Assembly: GCF_900105925.1 (NCBI RefSeq)
Contig: NZ_LT629791.1
Location: forward strand, 4,806,001 to 4,870,000
Length of the DNA stretch: 64,000 nt
Origin: Jiangella alkaliphila
Lineage (GTDB): Bacteria > Actinomycetota > Actinomycetes > Jiangellales > Jiangellaceae
Reading direction: 5' to 3'
The stretch's first letter is position 1, and each line of letters begins with the position of its first letter. The notes under the pieces are model-generated. The model saw only the letters and a list, made by a program, of their open reading frames with translations, was not told the origin of the DNA and searched no databases. Positions 8,045 through 16,930 of the stretch are shown here, piece after piece. Position numbers and translations under genes: made by a program.

Positions 8045-10366
8045 CTAGTCGCGGGCGAGAGCGGCGTTGAGCTGCCGCTCGAGGTCCAGATAGCGGTCGT
8101 CGGCCACGTTGACCTCGACCTTCACGATGCGGCCGCCGGTGAACGGGAACCGCTGCGGGTACTGCCGGGTGACGGCGTCGCCGCCGTCGTAGCCGACGCA
8201 CAGGCCCTCGCCGCACAGCGCGAAGTGCCCGGTCTGGGTGCGCAGCGCGCCCTTGGCCACCGCCGTCTCGTCGACGTAGAGCGTGGCGGTGCCGTGCGAC
8301 TCGCCGTGCTCGCCGGTCCGCTCCTTGGCGAACTCGACGCCGAGGACGTGCCGGCCGTCGGGCAGCGCGCCGGAGACCAGCTCCTGCTCCGGCGCGAGGC
8401 CGAGGAAGTTGTAGACGTAGTGCAGCCGGCCGTCCTGGACGAACAGCGTGTGGCCGCCGAACCGCGACCCGTGCGCCAGGAGCACGCCCTGCGCCGACGC
8501 CGTCAGCTCCACCTCGGCGAGGATCCGGTACGAGACGCCGTGCGTGCTGGCGGCCGAACGCTCCGGCACGTCGGCGGTGCCCGGGTAGTAGGTGTACGTG
8601 CCGCCGGCCGGTGCCGGCGCCTGGAACTCGTAGGTGATGTAGTCGAGCACCCCGAGGTCGTTGAGCGGCAGCACGTCGTACTTGCCGGCCTCCTCGAACC
8701 AGAGGTCCACCAGCTCGCGCAGCTTCTCCGGGTGCTCGTCGGCGAGGTCGTGCGCCTCGGCGCGGTCGGCGTCGGTGTGGAACAGCTGCCACCGGTCGTC
8801 GGCGAAGTGCCCGAGGTCCGACGGCATCGGGCCGTGGACGGCGACGGCCTTCCAGCCGTCGTGCCACAGCGCCCGGGTGCCGAGCATCTCGTAGTACTGT
8901 GTGCGCCGGTTCGTCGGCGCGGCGTCGTCGTCGAAGCTGTACCGCATCGACGCGCCCGGCAGCGGCGTCTGCGCGTACCCGAGCACCGTGTCAGGCAGCT
9001 CGACGCCGCAGCAGTCGAGGATCGTCGGCACGACGTCGATCGCGTGGTGGTACTGGTCGCGCACCTCGCCGCGGGCCTTGATCCCGCTCGGCCAGGAGAT
9101 CACCAGCGGGTCGCAGACGCCGCCCTGGTACGAGTACCGCTTGAACATGCGGTACGGCGTCGAGAACGCCATCGCCCAGCCGGTCGGGTAGTGGTTGTAG
9201 GTGTCCGGGCCGCCCAGCCGGTCGATCATCGGCAGGTTGTCCTCGATGGTGTCCGGCCAGCCGTTGAAGAACTTGTTCTCGTTGACCGAGCCGTTCGGGC
9301 TGCCCTCCCCCGACGCGCCGTTATCCGCGCAGTAGAAGACGAGGGTGTTGTCCAGCTGCCCGGACTCGTCCAGGTAGTCGATCAGCCGGCCGGTCTCGTG
9401 GTCGGTGTACTCGGAGAACGCGGCGTAGACCTCGGCCATCCGGCTGAACAGCCGCTGCTCGTCCGCGCTGAGCGAGTCCCACGGCCGGACGGCGTCCTGC
9501 GGGCTGGTGGTGCCGTCCGGCATCGGGTTCATCGGGGTCAGCTCGGTGTCGTCCGGCAGGATCCCGCGCGCCTTCATCCGCGGCAGGACCCACTCGCGGT
9601 AGGCCTCGTAGCCGGCGTCGAAGGCGCCGCGGTACTTGTCGATCCACTCGCGCGGGGCATGGTGCGGCGCGTGGTTGGCGCCCGGGCAGTAGAACAGGTA
9701 CCAGGGCTTGTCCGGCGCGGTCTGCCGGCTGTCGCGGACGAACTCGATCGCCTTGTCCGCGAGGTCCTTGGACAGGTGGTAGCCGTCCTCGGGCAGGTAC
9801 GGCTGCTCGGTGTAGTGGTCGTCCTCGGCGAGGTCGGGGTACCACTGGTTGGTCTCGCCGCCGATGAAGCCGTAGAACCGGTCGAAGCCGCGGCGGATCG
9901 GCCAGTTCCGCTTCGACGCGCCCATGGCGAACTCGTCGACCGGGACGTTGTGGTTCTTGCCGACCCAGAACGTGTTCCAGCCGGCGTCGCCGAGCACCTG
10001 CGCCAGGTAGGCGTTCTCCATCGGGATGTGCGTGTGGTTGCCGGGGAAGCCGGTGGCCGACTCGGCGATCGTCGCGAACGCGTTCTGGTGGTGGTTGCGG
10101 CCGGTGAGCAGGCACGACCGGGTCGGCCCGCACAACGCGGTCGTGTGCCACTGGCTGTACGTCAGCCCGTTCGCGGCCAGCCGGTCCAGCGTCGGCATCT
10201 CGATCCGTCCGCCGTACGGCGACCACGCCGCCTGCCCGGTGTCGTCGTAAAGGATGACCAGGACGTTCGGCGCGCCCTCCGGAGCCCGGCGGGCCAGGAA
10301 CGGCGTCCAGTCGGGTACGGAGTCGCGGATGTCGAGGTTGATGACGCCGTCGAACCGCTCGGCCAT
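8045..10366 (-). CDS. Type I (formylglycine) arylsulfatase
   Basis: This 773-residue enzyme hydrolyses sulfate esters. The metal-binding start NVLVILYDDTG (D41, D42) and the signature C79-G-P-T-R-S-C-L-L-T-G-R mark a Cys-type sulfatase; C79 would become formylglycine. Further active-site pieces are GKNHN and ADNGASGEG. No signal peptide is visible, so it looks cytosolic. After about residue 560 a C-terminal beta-rich domain follows, as in large bacterial arylsulfatases. It leads the operon with DUF1269 and FGE. GAGGGGG precedes ATG 10366; box 2 and GACGAT (10413-10408) form the promoter. The substrate is unknown. Confidence 0.92.
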   Translation of the reverse strand: MAERFDGVINLDIRDSVPDWTPFLARRAPEGAPNVLVILYDDTGQAAWSPYGGRIEMPTLDRLAANGLTYSQWHTTALCGPTRSCLLTGRNHHQNAFATIAESATGFPGNHTHIPMENAYLAQVLGDAGWNTFWVGKNHNVPVDEFAMGASKRNWPIRRGFDRFYGFIGGETNQWYPDLAEDDHYTEQPYLPEDGYHLSKDLADKAIEFVRDSRQTAPDKPWYLFYCPGANHAPHHAPREWIDKYRGAFDAGYEAYREWVLPRMKARGILPDDTELTPMNPMPDGTTSPQDAVRPWDSLSADEQRLFSRMAEVYAAFSEYTDHETGRLIDYLDESGQLDNTLVFYCADNGASGEGSPNGSVNENKFFNGWPDTIEDNLPMIDRLGGPDTYNHYPTGWAMAFSTPYRMFKRYSYQGGVCDPLVISWPSGIKARGEVRDQYHHAIDVVPTILDCCGVELPDTVLGYAQTPLPGASMRYSFDDDAAPTNRRTQYYEMLGTRALWHDGWKAVAVHGPMPSDLGHFADDRWQLFHTDADRAEAHDLADEHPEKLRELVDLWFEEAGKYDVLPLNDLGVLDYITYEFQAPAPAGGTYTYYPGTADVPERSAASTHGVSYRILAEVELTASAQGVLLAHGSRFGGHTLFVQDGRLHYVYNFLGLAPEQELVSGALPDGRHVLGVEFAKERTGEHGESHGTATLYVDETAVAKGALRTQTGHFALCGEGLCVGYDGGDAVTRQYPQRFPFTGGRIVKVEVNVADDRYLDLERQLNAALARD

Positions 10367-10405
10367 GGGTCCCCCTCGCTGTCGCCCCCGTCGTCCCCCG
10401 TCTGC

Positions 10406-12124
10406 TCATCGTCGGGCGGCGCCGTCGCCGGCGGCCTCACCTTCTCCGGGTGAGGTCGCCGCGACCGCCGCGTCGACCGTCGGGTACAGCCGGTTCAGCA
10501 CCGTCGCCGCGCCGGTCCGCCGCAGCACGTCGCGCACCTGCCCCACGTCGCCGACGGCGAGCAGCTCTACGCCGCGAGCGCGCAGCTCGGCGGCGGTGTC
10601 GCGGAGCATCCCCGCCGCGGTGACGTCGACGGACGGGACGGTGGCGGCGTCGAGCACCAGCGCGTGGACGCCGTCGGCGGCGGCCAGCTCCAGCAGCCGC
10701 TCCTGGACCGCGTCGGCGTTGGCGAAGTACAGCCCGCTCTCCACCCGAACCACCACGACGCCGTCAGCCGGGGAGCTCCCCGGTTCCCGGGCGAGGTCCA
10801 CCCACTGGCCGCCCGGGACGCGGCCGAGCACGGCGACGTGCGGGTGCGCCGTCCGGGCCAGCAGCAGGATCACCGACAGCACGACGCCGATGAGCAGGCC
10901 CGGCAGCGTGTCGAAGACGAGGACGCCGAGCAGGGCGCCGGAGGCGCAGATGAAGTCCGCCCGCGCGGCCCGGCCGTAGATGGTGGTCAGCGCGGCCGTG
11001 TTGACGTCGTACAACCGCCGCAGCCCGCCGACGTCGACCAGTTCGATCACCGCCGCGATGACGACGGCGGCCAGCGCCGGCTCCGGCAGGTCCGCGAACA
11101 GCGGCGTCAGCAGCAGCAACGTCAGCACCGTCAGCGCGGCGACCGTCCAGCCGGACACCTGCGACCGCGCGCCCGCGCCGCCGTTGACCGCCGTCTTCGA
11201 CAGGCTGCCGTTCACCACCATGCCGTTGAGGAACCCGGCGCCGAGGTTGGCCGCGCCCAGCCCGGCCAGCTCCCGGTCGGCGTCGATCCGGTAGCCGTCG
11301 CGGCGGGCGTAGGTCTTGGCCGCGCCGAGGCCCTCGGCGAAGCCGACCAGCATCACCCCGGCCGCGCCCGACAGCAGCAGCGGGATGTCCGCGGCCGCGG
11401 CCAGGTCCGGCACGTTCGGCGCCGGCAGCCCCGCCTCGATGTCCCCGACGACGGCGACGCCGCGGTCCTGCAGGTTCAGCGCGGCCGACAGGACGATGCC
11501 GAGGACGACCGCCGCCAGCGATCCGGGGACCAGCGGCGCCGTGCGGCGCAGGACGAGCACCAGTGCGAGGCAGAGTCCGCCGACGGCCGCGGCCCAGCCG
11601 TTGGCGTCCTGGAGCGACGTCAGGACGGCCCAGAGCTTCTGGAAGAAGTTGCCCTCGCCGCCCTCGAGCCCGAACAGCTTCGGCAACTGCCCGACGATGA
11701 TCACCAGCGCCATCCCGACGATGAAGCCCTTGAGCACCGGTTCGGAGACGAAGTTGGCCAGGAAGCCCAGCCGCAGCAGCCCGGCCAGCACCGCCAGCGT
11801 ACCGACCGCGAGCGCCAGGCCCGCCGTATAAGCGGGGAAGTCCCCGGATCCGCTCGACACGATCCCGCCGACCACTCCCGCCGACAACGCCGCCGTCGCC
11901 GACATCGGCCCGACGACCAGGTGCCGGGAGCTGCCGAACAGCGGGTACAGGATCAGGGCCGGGATCGCCGCGTACAGCCCCACCACCGGCGATACCCCGG
12001 CGATCGACGCGTAGGCCAGCGACTCCGGGATCAGCACCGCCCACACCGTCAGCCCGGCCACCAGGTCGCGGCGCAGCCACGACCGCCGGTAGCCGCGCAA
12101 CGACCCCAACAACCACGCCGGCAT
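10406..12124 (-). CDS. SulP-family anion transporter with STAS domain (A)
   Basis: This 572-residue inner-membrane transporter has the SulP opening DLVAGLTVWAVLIPESLAYASIAGVSP, a core of about 12-14 membrane segments, and a C-terminal STAS domain (about 430-550, with VVRVESGLYFANADAVQERL). Family substrates are sulfate, bicarbonate or related anions. Its neighbour is the sulfatase operon, so sulfate is a reasonable guess. The start ATG 12124 follows GACGAT (12136-12131) by 6 nt, so the mRNA looks leaderless; box 3 is upstream. The 3' end reaches to within 40 nt of the sulfatase start. Confidence 0.88.
   Translation of the reverse strand: MPAWLLGSLRGYRRSWLRRDLVAGLTVWAVLIPESLAYASIAGVSPVVGLYAAIPALILYPLFGSSRHLVVGPMSATAALSAGVVGGIVSSGSGDFPAYTAGLALAVGTLAVLAGLLRLGFLANFVSEPVLKGFIVGMALVIIVGQLPKLFGLEGGEGNFFQKLWAVLTSLQDANGWAAAVGGLCLALVLVLRRTAPLVPGSLAAVVLGIVLSAALNLQDRGVAVVGDIEAGLPAPNVPDLAAAADIPLLLSGAAGVMLVGFAEGLGAAKTYARRDGYRIDADRELAGLGAANLGAGFLNGMVVNGSLSKTAVNGGAGARSQVSGWTVAALTVLTLLLLTPLFADLPEPALAAVVIAAVIELVDVGGLRRLYDVNTAALTTIYGRAARADFICASGALLGVLVFDTLPGLLIGVVLSVILLLARTAHPHVAVLGRVPGGQWVDLAREPGSSPADGVVVVRVESGLYFANADAVQERLLELAAADGVHALVLDAATVPSVDVTAAGMLRDTAAELRARGVELLAVGDVGQVRDVLRRTGAATVLNRLYPTVDAAVAATSPGEGEAAGDGAARR
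10437..10453 (-). promoter_or_regulatory. TCACCC-N5-GGGTGA box 2 (sulfatase operon)
   Basis: TCACCTTCTCCGGGTGA differs from the consensus at one base. GACGAT (10413-10408) follows after 23 nt, with a predicted start near 10401. The box lies within the last codons of the upstream SulP gene. Confidence 0.7.
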
Positions 12125-12159
12125 GCGGCCATCGTCGGCTCCGACCGGCGGCCGCTGCC

Positions 12160-12176
12160 TCACCCCCTTCGGGTGA
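12160..12176 (-). promoter_or_regulatory. TCACCC-N5-GGGTGA box 3 (SulP-A)
   Basis: TCACCCCCTTCGGGTGA. On the minus strand 23 nt lead to GACGAT (12136-12131), then 6 nt to the SulP-A start codon. Box 4 serves the divergent gene. Confidence 0.75.
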
Positions 12177-12213
12177 CGCCGCCCTCCCCCGCCCCGCGCC
12201 CCCGCACCCCGCG

Positions 12214-12289
12214 ACGTTGATCTTGGAGTTGTTCGGCATTCACGGGGCGAAATGTCCGGTAGATGGCCGAAGAACTCCAAGATCAACGT
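12214..12289. repeat. Long hairpin, GTTGATCTTGGAG family
   Basis: Arms 12214-12237 and 12266-12289 pair over 24 bp with one mismatch and a 28-nt loop. It lies between divergent genes and between boxes 3 and 4, so it is not a terminator of either. The core GTTGATCTTGGAG recurs at 16075-16146, and GTTGATCATGG variants at 34817 and 43091. Confidence 0.7.
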
Positions 12290-12299
12290 GGGCGGGGGG

Positions 12300-12316
12300 T
12301 CACCCCGTTCGGGTGA
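12300..12316 (+). promoter_or_regulatory. TCACCC-N5-GGGTGA box 4 (GAP-SulP-B operon)
   Basis: TCACCCCGTTCGGGTGA. GACGAT at 12340-12345 follows after 23 nt, then a short leader with GGAGG before ATG 12375. Confidence 0.75.
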
Positions 12317-12374
12317 CGCCGCGCCTGGCCGGCCGCCGCGACGATGGCCGGGACTCGGGCGGGTGGAGGCGGGC

Positions 12375-13052
12375 ATGGGCGAGGCGATCGGGGCGGTCCT
12401 GCCGCTCGGGGTGGGCGTGGCACTGAGCCCGCTGCCGATCGTCGCGGTCGTCCTGATGCTGAGCAGCCGCCGCGGCCGCGTGACCGGGCCGGCGTTCCTG
12501 ATCGGCTGGCTGGCCGGCCTGGCCGTCGCCGGGACGGTGGTGCTGCTGGCGGCGGCCGCTGCCGATCCGGCCGACGGCGGCGAGCCGGCGGACTGGGTCG
12601 GCTGGCTGAAGCTGGCGCTCGGCCTGCTCGTCCTGCTCCTCGCCGTCCGGACCTGGCGGCAACGGCCCATCGGCGACGCCGAGCCGGAGCTGCCGGGCTG
12701 GATGGCGGCGCTCGACTCCTGGTCGGCCGTCCGCTCATGCGGCCTCGGCGCCGCGCTGTCCGCCGTCAACCCGAAGAACCTCATGCTCACCGTCGCGGCG
12801 GGCGCGGCCATCGCGCAGACCGGCATCGGCGCCGGCGAGCAGGCGGTCGCGCTGGCGGTGTTCGTGGTTCTCGGCACGCTCGGGGTCGGGTTGCCGGTCG
12901 TGCTCACGTGGGTGCTGGGCGAGCGCGCCGACGCGATGCTGGCCGACCTCAAGACGTGGCTGGCCCGGAACAACGCGGCCGTGCTGACGGTCGTGCTGCT
13001 GGTGATCGGCGCCAAGCTGGTCGGCGACGGCATCGCCGGGCTGTCCGGGTGA
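12375..13052 (+). CDS. GAP-family (Sap-like) six-helix membrane protein
   Basis: The protein has 225 residues and about six membrane segments. It opens MGEAIGAVLPLGVGVALSPLPIVAVVLML and contains the family mark SAVNPKNLMLT near residue 133. GAP proteins of mycobacteria take part in surface glycolipid or sulfolipid export and belong to the LysE-like exporter superfamily; no substrate can be assigned here. GGAGG precedes ATG 12375. It shares an operon with SulP-B through a GTGA stop/start overlap. Confidence 0.85.
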   Translation: MGEAIGAVLPLGVGVALSPLPIVAVVLMLSSRRGRVTGPAFLIGWLAGLAVAGTVVLLAAAAADPADGGEPADWVGWLKLALGLLVLLLAVRTWRQRPIGDAEPELPGWMAALDSWSAVRSCGLGAALSAVNPKNLMLTVAAGAAIAQTGIGAGEQAVALAVFVVLGTLGVGLPVVLTWVLGERADAMLADLKTWLARNNAAVLTVVLLVIGAKLVGDGIAGLSG

Positions 13053-14674
13053 CCAGCGCCGCCGTCCCCGCCAGGACGACCGCCGCGGTCCGCGCCGACG
13101 TCGTCGCGGGGGTCGTGGCGGGCGCGGTGGTGATCCCGCAGGCGATGGGGTACGCGGGCGTGGCCGGGCTGCCGGTGGAGGTCGGCCTGTACACGTGCAT
13201 CGTGCCGATGGTGGCGTACGCGCTGCTCGGCGGCGCCCGGAAGCTGAGCATGAGCACGACGTCCACCATCGTCGCGCTGGCGGGGCTGGCGCTGGCCGCC
13301 GCGGGCACGCCGGACGACCCGGACGAGGCGATGGCCGCGGTCAGCACGCTGACGCTGCTCACCGGACTGGCGCTGCTGCTGTTCTGGCTGCTCCGCCTCG
13401 GCTGGGTGGTCGACGCGATCTCGGACACCGTCGTCAGCGGGCTGAAGGTGGGCGTCGGGCTGACGATCATCGTCGACCAGCTGCCGCACCTGCTCGGCAT
13501 CGACGCCGGGCCGGACGGGTTCCTGCGCGGCATCGGGCACATCGTGACGCACCTCGACGACGCGAACCGCGCCACCGTCGTCCTCGCCGCTCTGACGTTG
13601 GCCGGGCTGTGGGCGGTGCACCGGTGGGTGCCGCGGGTGCCCGGCCCGCTGCTCGCCGTCGCCGGTGGGATCGCGGCGACAGCGTGGGCGGACCTGCCCG
13701 CGCGCGGCGTCGAGCTGATCCCGGAGGTGCCGAGCGGCCTGCCCGTCCCGGCCGTCCCGCCGCTCGACGGCGCGACGACGATGCTGCCGTACGCGCTGGC
13801 CATCGCGCTGATGGCGTTCATGGAGACGATCGCCGTCGGCCGCAGCACCCGCGAGCCGGCCGACCCGCCGATCGGCACCGGCCGCGAGTTGCTCGCCAAC
13901 GGGACCGCGGCGGTCGCCGGGGCGTTCGTCGCGACCGCGCCGCCGGCCGGCGGGTTCTCGCAGACGATGGTCAACGTCGGCGCCGGCGCCCGGACCCAGC
14001 TCAGCTCGCTAGTGACCGCCGCGGTCGCCGTGGCCGCGGCGCTGTTCCTCGCGCCGGTGCTCAGCGACCTGCCGGAGGCCACGCTGGCCGCCGTCGTCGT
14101 GGTCGCGGTGACCGGCCTGCTCGACGTCGACGAGCTGCGCCGCATCGCCCGGATCGATCGGGCCGAGGTGTGGGTCGCGGCGGCGACGGGGCTGCTCGCG
14201 CTGGTGACGAACCTGCTGGTGGGTGTTCTTGCAGGAGTGCTCCTGACCTACTACCTCGTCCTACGCCGACTGAACCATCCACTCCTATTTCAGGAGTCGC
14301 CACTACCCGGACTGCTAGTGGTCCGGATCGAGGGCGCCCTCTACACGATGAACGTGCGCACCGTTCAGACGGAACTGGTACGCCGCGCGACGACGGCCGA
14401 CCCGCCTCCGCGGGTGCTGCTGCTGGACCTCGGCGCGACGCTGGACACGTCGGTGACGGTGATGGACGCCTTCGCGGCGACCGAGCAGCAGCTGGCCAGG
14501 GACGGCATCGCTCTCTGGGTGGCCGCCGTCCCGGAGGCGGCGCTGGTGAAGGCGCGGCGCACGGCGGCCTGGCCGTCCTGGCGCGACGGCGGCCGCGTGC
14601 ACCCCTCGGTGCGGGCCGCCGTCGACGCCTACGAGCGCCTGGTCGCCGAGGGTCCGGACGACGCCGCCACCTGA
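13049..14674 (+). CDS. SulP-family anion transporter with STAS domain (B)
   Basis: This 541-residue second SulP protein has an N-terminal DVVAGVVAGAVVIPQAMGYAGVAGLPV, multiple membrane segments to about residue 410, and a STAS domain (about 425-530, with LLVVRIEGALYTMNVRTVQ). GTG 13049 overlaps the stop of the GAP gene (GTGA), so the two are translationally coupled. Around 14218-14345, at the junction of membrane and STAS parts, codons with A or T in the third position are suddenly common (GTT CTT GCA GGA CTA CCA TTT), unlike the rest of the gene. The transported anion is unknown. Confidence 0.87.
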   Translation: MTSAAVPARTTAAVRADVVAGVVAGAVVIPQAMGYAGVAGLPVEVGLYTCIVPMVAYALLGGARKLSMSTTSTIVALAGLALAAAGTPDDPDEAMAAVSTLTLLTGLALLLFWLLRLGWVVDAISDTVVSGLKVGVGLTIIVDQLPHLLGIDAGPDGFLRGIGHIVTHLDDANRATVVLAALTLAGLWAVHRWVPRVPGPLLAVAGGIAATAWADLPARGVELIPEVPSGLPVPAVPPLDGATTMLPYALAIALMAFMETIAVGRSTREPADPPIGTGRELLANGTAAVAGAFVATAPPAGGFSQTMVNVGAGARTQLSSLVTAAVAVAAALFLAPVLSDLPEATLAAVVVVAVTGLLDVDELRRIARIDRAEVWVAAATGLLALVTNLLVGVLAGVLLTYYLVLRRLNHPLLFQESPLPGLLVVRIEGALYTMNVRTVQTELVRRATTADPPPRVLLLDLGATLDTSVTVMDAFAATEQQLARDGIALWVAAVPEAALVKARRTAAWPSWRDGGRVHPSVRAAVDAYERLVAEGPDDAAT

Positions 14675-14685
14675 CCGTCCATCCC

Positions 14686-16173
14686 CTACGACGGCCGGGC
14701 GGCCGGCGGTCCGGGTCGCGCCGCCACCTGGCCCGTCGCCAGCTCGAGCGCCGCCAGCAACACACCCGCGACCAGCAGGATCGACAGCACCACGCCGGCG
14801 TTCGGGTAGTTCCAGAACACGAACACGAGCGCCGCGACCACCAGGACGGCCACCTGCACCGGCCGCTTGTGCTCGCGCAGCCAGCCGACCGCCGGCGAGT
14901 CGCGCCAACCCCAGCCGGTGCCGACGGAGCCCAGCCGCGCGACGCCGCGACGCACCGCGACCGCCTGTGGAGACGGCCCGGTCAGCCACGCCACCAGCGC
15001 CACGACCAGCCCGGCCGCCAGCACCGTGCGCAGGGTCGTCCGCAGCAGCGACACCACCTGGTCGAACAGCGCGCCCGCCGCGGCGTCGTCCACGGACGCC
15101 GGCAGCGCACCCAGGTAGACCGGCCGGACGACGGTGAGCGCGGCGCCGAGGGCGAGCATCGCCAGCCCGAGCCCGATCCCGGCGCCGATCAGCGCCCGCC
15201 GCCGGCCGCGGGCCACGAGCGCCCCGGCCGCGATCAGCCCCAGCGCGATGACCGGCAGCCACGTGCCCAGCCGGTCGATCAGCCGGAACCCGGCCTGCGC
15301 CGTCTCCACGTCGTCGGACTGGAACAGCGTCAGCTGCATGTCCACCGCCGGGATCGACCCGGCGCGCTGGAACCCCGCATCGACGAGCCGCTGCTTCGCG
15401 TCCTCGACGACCGGCGCCAGCTGGATGCTGACGGTGTTGCCCTCGACCTGGACGGCGCCGTTCTCGTTCTCGCCTGTCAGTACCGCCAGGAGCGCCTGGT
15501 GGGCGACCCGGTTGGCCTGCGTCCAGGCGTCGGCGAACCGGTCACTGGCGACGACGGCGCCGACCTGGTCGCCCACCCAGCCCTGGACGGCCCCGTCGAT
15601 CGGCCCGGCCAGGTCGTTGAGCGTCGACGTCAGCCGCGGGCGGGCGCCCTGCGACGCGAGCAGGGCCGACGCCTCATTCACCACCGCCGGCACGTCGATC
15701 TCCTGCATCAGCCGGGCGGTGACGCGGTTCGTGACGGCCCGCTCGATGTCCGGGTCGCGGGCCAGCGGGCCGACGGTCTCGACGTACCGGTCGGTGTCGG
15801 TGACGACGGAGTCCAGCCACACCGCCGCGGTCGCCGGGATCGCGAGCAGGCAGCCGAGCACGATCAGGATCGGTGCGACCACCGCCCGCCAGCGTCCGCC
15901 GCCGGAGCCCGTCCCGGCCGCCGTCTCCCCCGGCGACGCGCCGCCGGAGCCGCCCGCCGAAGCGTCGGCGCCGGGCGGACCCGCCGCCCGCAGCCGCGTC
16001 ACCTCGGAGCGCAGCCGCTCCAGCTCGGCCCGCTCCTCGTCACCGAGCGCCCTCTCACCCCCGGCCGCCGCCGAGTTGATCTTGGAGTTCTCGCGGGGTT
16101 GCGGTCCCTTTTGCCCGGTTGATTCCGCGGTTTCTCCAAGATCAACGTCTGGTGGGCGGGGCTCGCCGGCCAT
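14686..16173 (-). CDS. Actinobacterial integral membrane protein, unknown function
   Basis: This protein has 495 residues. A charged N-terminal region with a short helix (ELERLRSEVTRLRAA) precedes a first membrane segment (about 97-120), an extracytoplasmic alpha-helical domain (about 120-310), then membrane segments near 320-360, 395-415 and 445-480. I recognise the layout from actinobacterial conserved membrane proteins but know no role. ATG 16173 has GGAG upstream. The hairpin repeat at 16075-16146 falls inside the first codons and encodes DVDLGE and NSKINS, so the true start or N-terminus may have been altered by it. Confidence 0.7.
   Translation of the reverse strand: MAGEPRPPDVDLGETAESTGQKGPQPRENSKINSAAAGGERALGDEERAELERLRSEVTRLRAAGPPGADASAGGSGGASPGETAAGTGSGGGRWRAVVAPILIVLGCLLAIPATAAVWLDSVVTDTDRYVETVGPLARDPDIERAVTNRVTARLMQEIDVPAVVNEASALLASQGARPRLTSTLNDLAGPIDGAVQGWVGDQVGAVVASDRFADAWTQANRVAHQALLAVLTGENENGAVQVEGNTVSIQLAPVVEDAKQRLVDAGFQRAGSIPAVDMQLTLFQSDDVETAQAGFRLIDRLGTWLPVIALGLIAAGALVARGRRRALIGAGIGLGLAMLALGAALTVVRPVYLGALPASVDDAAAGALFDQVVSLLRTTLRTVLAAGLVVALVAWLTGPSPQAVAVRRGVARLGSVGTGWGWRDSPAVGWLREHKRPVQVAVLVVAALVFVFWNYPNAGVVLSILLVAGVLLAALELATGQVAARPGPPAARPS
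16075..16146. repeat. Imperfect hairpin of the GTTGATCTTGGAG family inside a reading frame
   Basis: GTTGATCTTGGAG at 16075-16087 pairs with CTCCAAGATCAAC at 16134-16146; CGCGG pairs add to the stem. It is the same core as at 12214-12289. Here it lies within the 5' codons of the membrane protein gene. Confidence 0.6.
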
Positions 16174-16177
16174 CGAG

Positions 16178-16402
16178 TCAGTCTCCGCCCGGCCGGGCCG
16201 CCACCAGCCGCTGTCCGGGCCGGTCCGCGCGGTCCACCTCCGGCGCACCGGCACCAGGCGCACCCGCGCCCGGAGCCGCCGGAGCCGGCCGGCGGGCGGT
16301 GGAGTGCGTCACCACGTTCGTGATCACCTGTGCGGTCCCGTCCAGGATCGCGGCTCGCGTCACCGCGCCCAGCAGTCCGGGCCGGTCGAATCGTCCGGTC
16401 AT
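16178..16402 (-). CDS. Small protein downstream of DUF6325 (no SHOCT)
   Basis: The protein has 74 residues. Its N-terminal PGLLGAVTRAAILDGTAQVITNVV resembles the start of the SHOCT protein at 20954-21253 (GLLRGMARTAVVAGTATAVSNRV), but the tail here is Pro/Ala/Gly-rich and ends without the SHOCT helices. It overlaps the DUF6325 gene by ATGA. The pair is thus a shortened duplicate of the pair at 20503-21253. Function is unknown. Confidence 0.65.
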   Translation of the reverse strand: MTGRFDRPGLLGAVTRAAILDGTAQVITNVVTHSTARRPAPAAPGAGAPGAGAPEVDRADRPGQRLVAARPGGD

Positions 16403-16812
16403 GGGTTCCCCCTCAACACGTCGTCGGCAGCTTCCGACGGGATCAAGACATGCAGCGCCACCTGGCCGCCGGCGTCGCGGATCGCCTCCGAGACGCGCCG
16501 CACCCAGGTGTTCTCGTACGCGATCAGCACCGCCGAGTGCCCCGGCGCCAGCGCGTCGGCGACCACGGCGATGTCCTCGTCGTTCACCAGCTCGCCCTCG
16601 GCGATCTCCACCCCGCCGAAGCCGAACGTGTCAGCGCCGTCGGCGAACTCGACGACCCGCAGGTCGCCGTTCGCCTCGCGCGTGGCGAACACGATGTCCA
16701 GCAGCGTGACGTCGCCCATGTCGACGACGCCGCGCAACGCTTCGACGGCGAGCGGGTCGACCCGCTCGCCGGGAAACGTCAGTATCAACACCTCCACCGG
16801 CCGGAACCTCAT
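16399..16812 (-). CDS. DUF6325-family protein (copy A)
   Basis: This 137-residue soluble protein contains PVEVLILTFPGE, a central acidic region, AEGELVNDEDIAVVADALAPGHSAVLIAYENTWV and a final alpha-helical part. It is clearly paralogous to the protein at 20503-20940. DUF6325 has no known activity; it is often found with SHOCT-type small proteins. The start ATG 16812 is preceded by GGGGG. Box 5 (16908-16924) lies 96 nt upstream. Confidence 0.85.
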   Translation of the reverse strand: MRFRPVEVLILTFPGERVDPLAVEALRGVVDMGDVTLLDIVFATREANGDLRVVEFADGADTFGFGGVEIAEGELVNDEDIAVVADALAPGHSAVLIAYENTWVRRVSEAIRDAGGQVALHVLIPSEAADDVLRGNP

Positions 16813-16907
16813 CGCAGCCCCCGTCTGCGTGTGGCCATGCACCACCCCATTCCCCCAGCCCGCCCAACAGCGTGCCCACAGCCTGCTCGTCGATGATCCT
16901 CCGCGCC

Positions 16908-16924
16908 TCACCCCCAGCGGGTGA
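16908..16924 (-). promoter_or_regulatory. TCACCC-N5-GGGTGA box 5 (DUF6325-A)
   Basis: TCACCCCCAGCGGGTGA, 7 nt beyond the stop of the large LuxR regulator gene. The hexamer 22 nt downstream is CAGGCT (16885-16880), the only one of the nine that does not fit GAnnnT. Confidence 0.65.
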
Positions 16925-16930
16925 GCCGCG

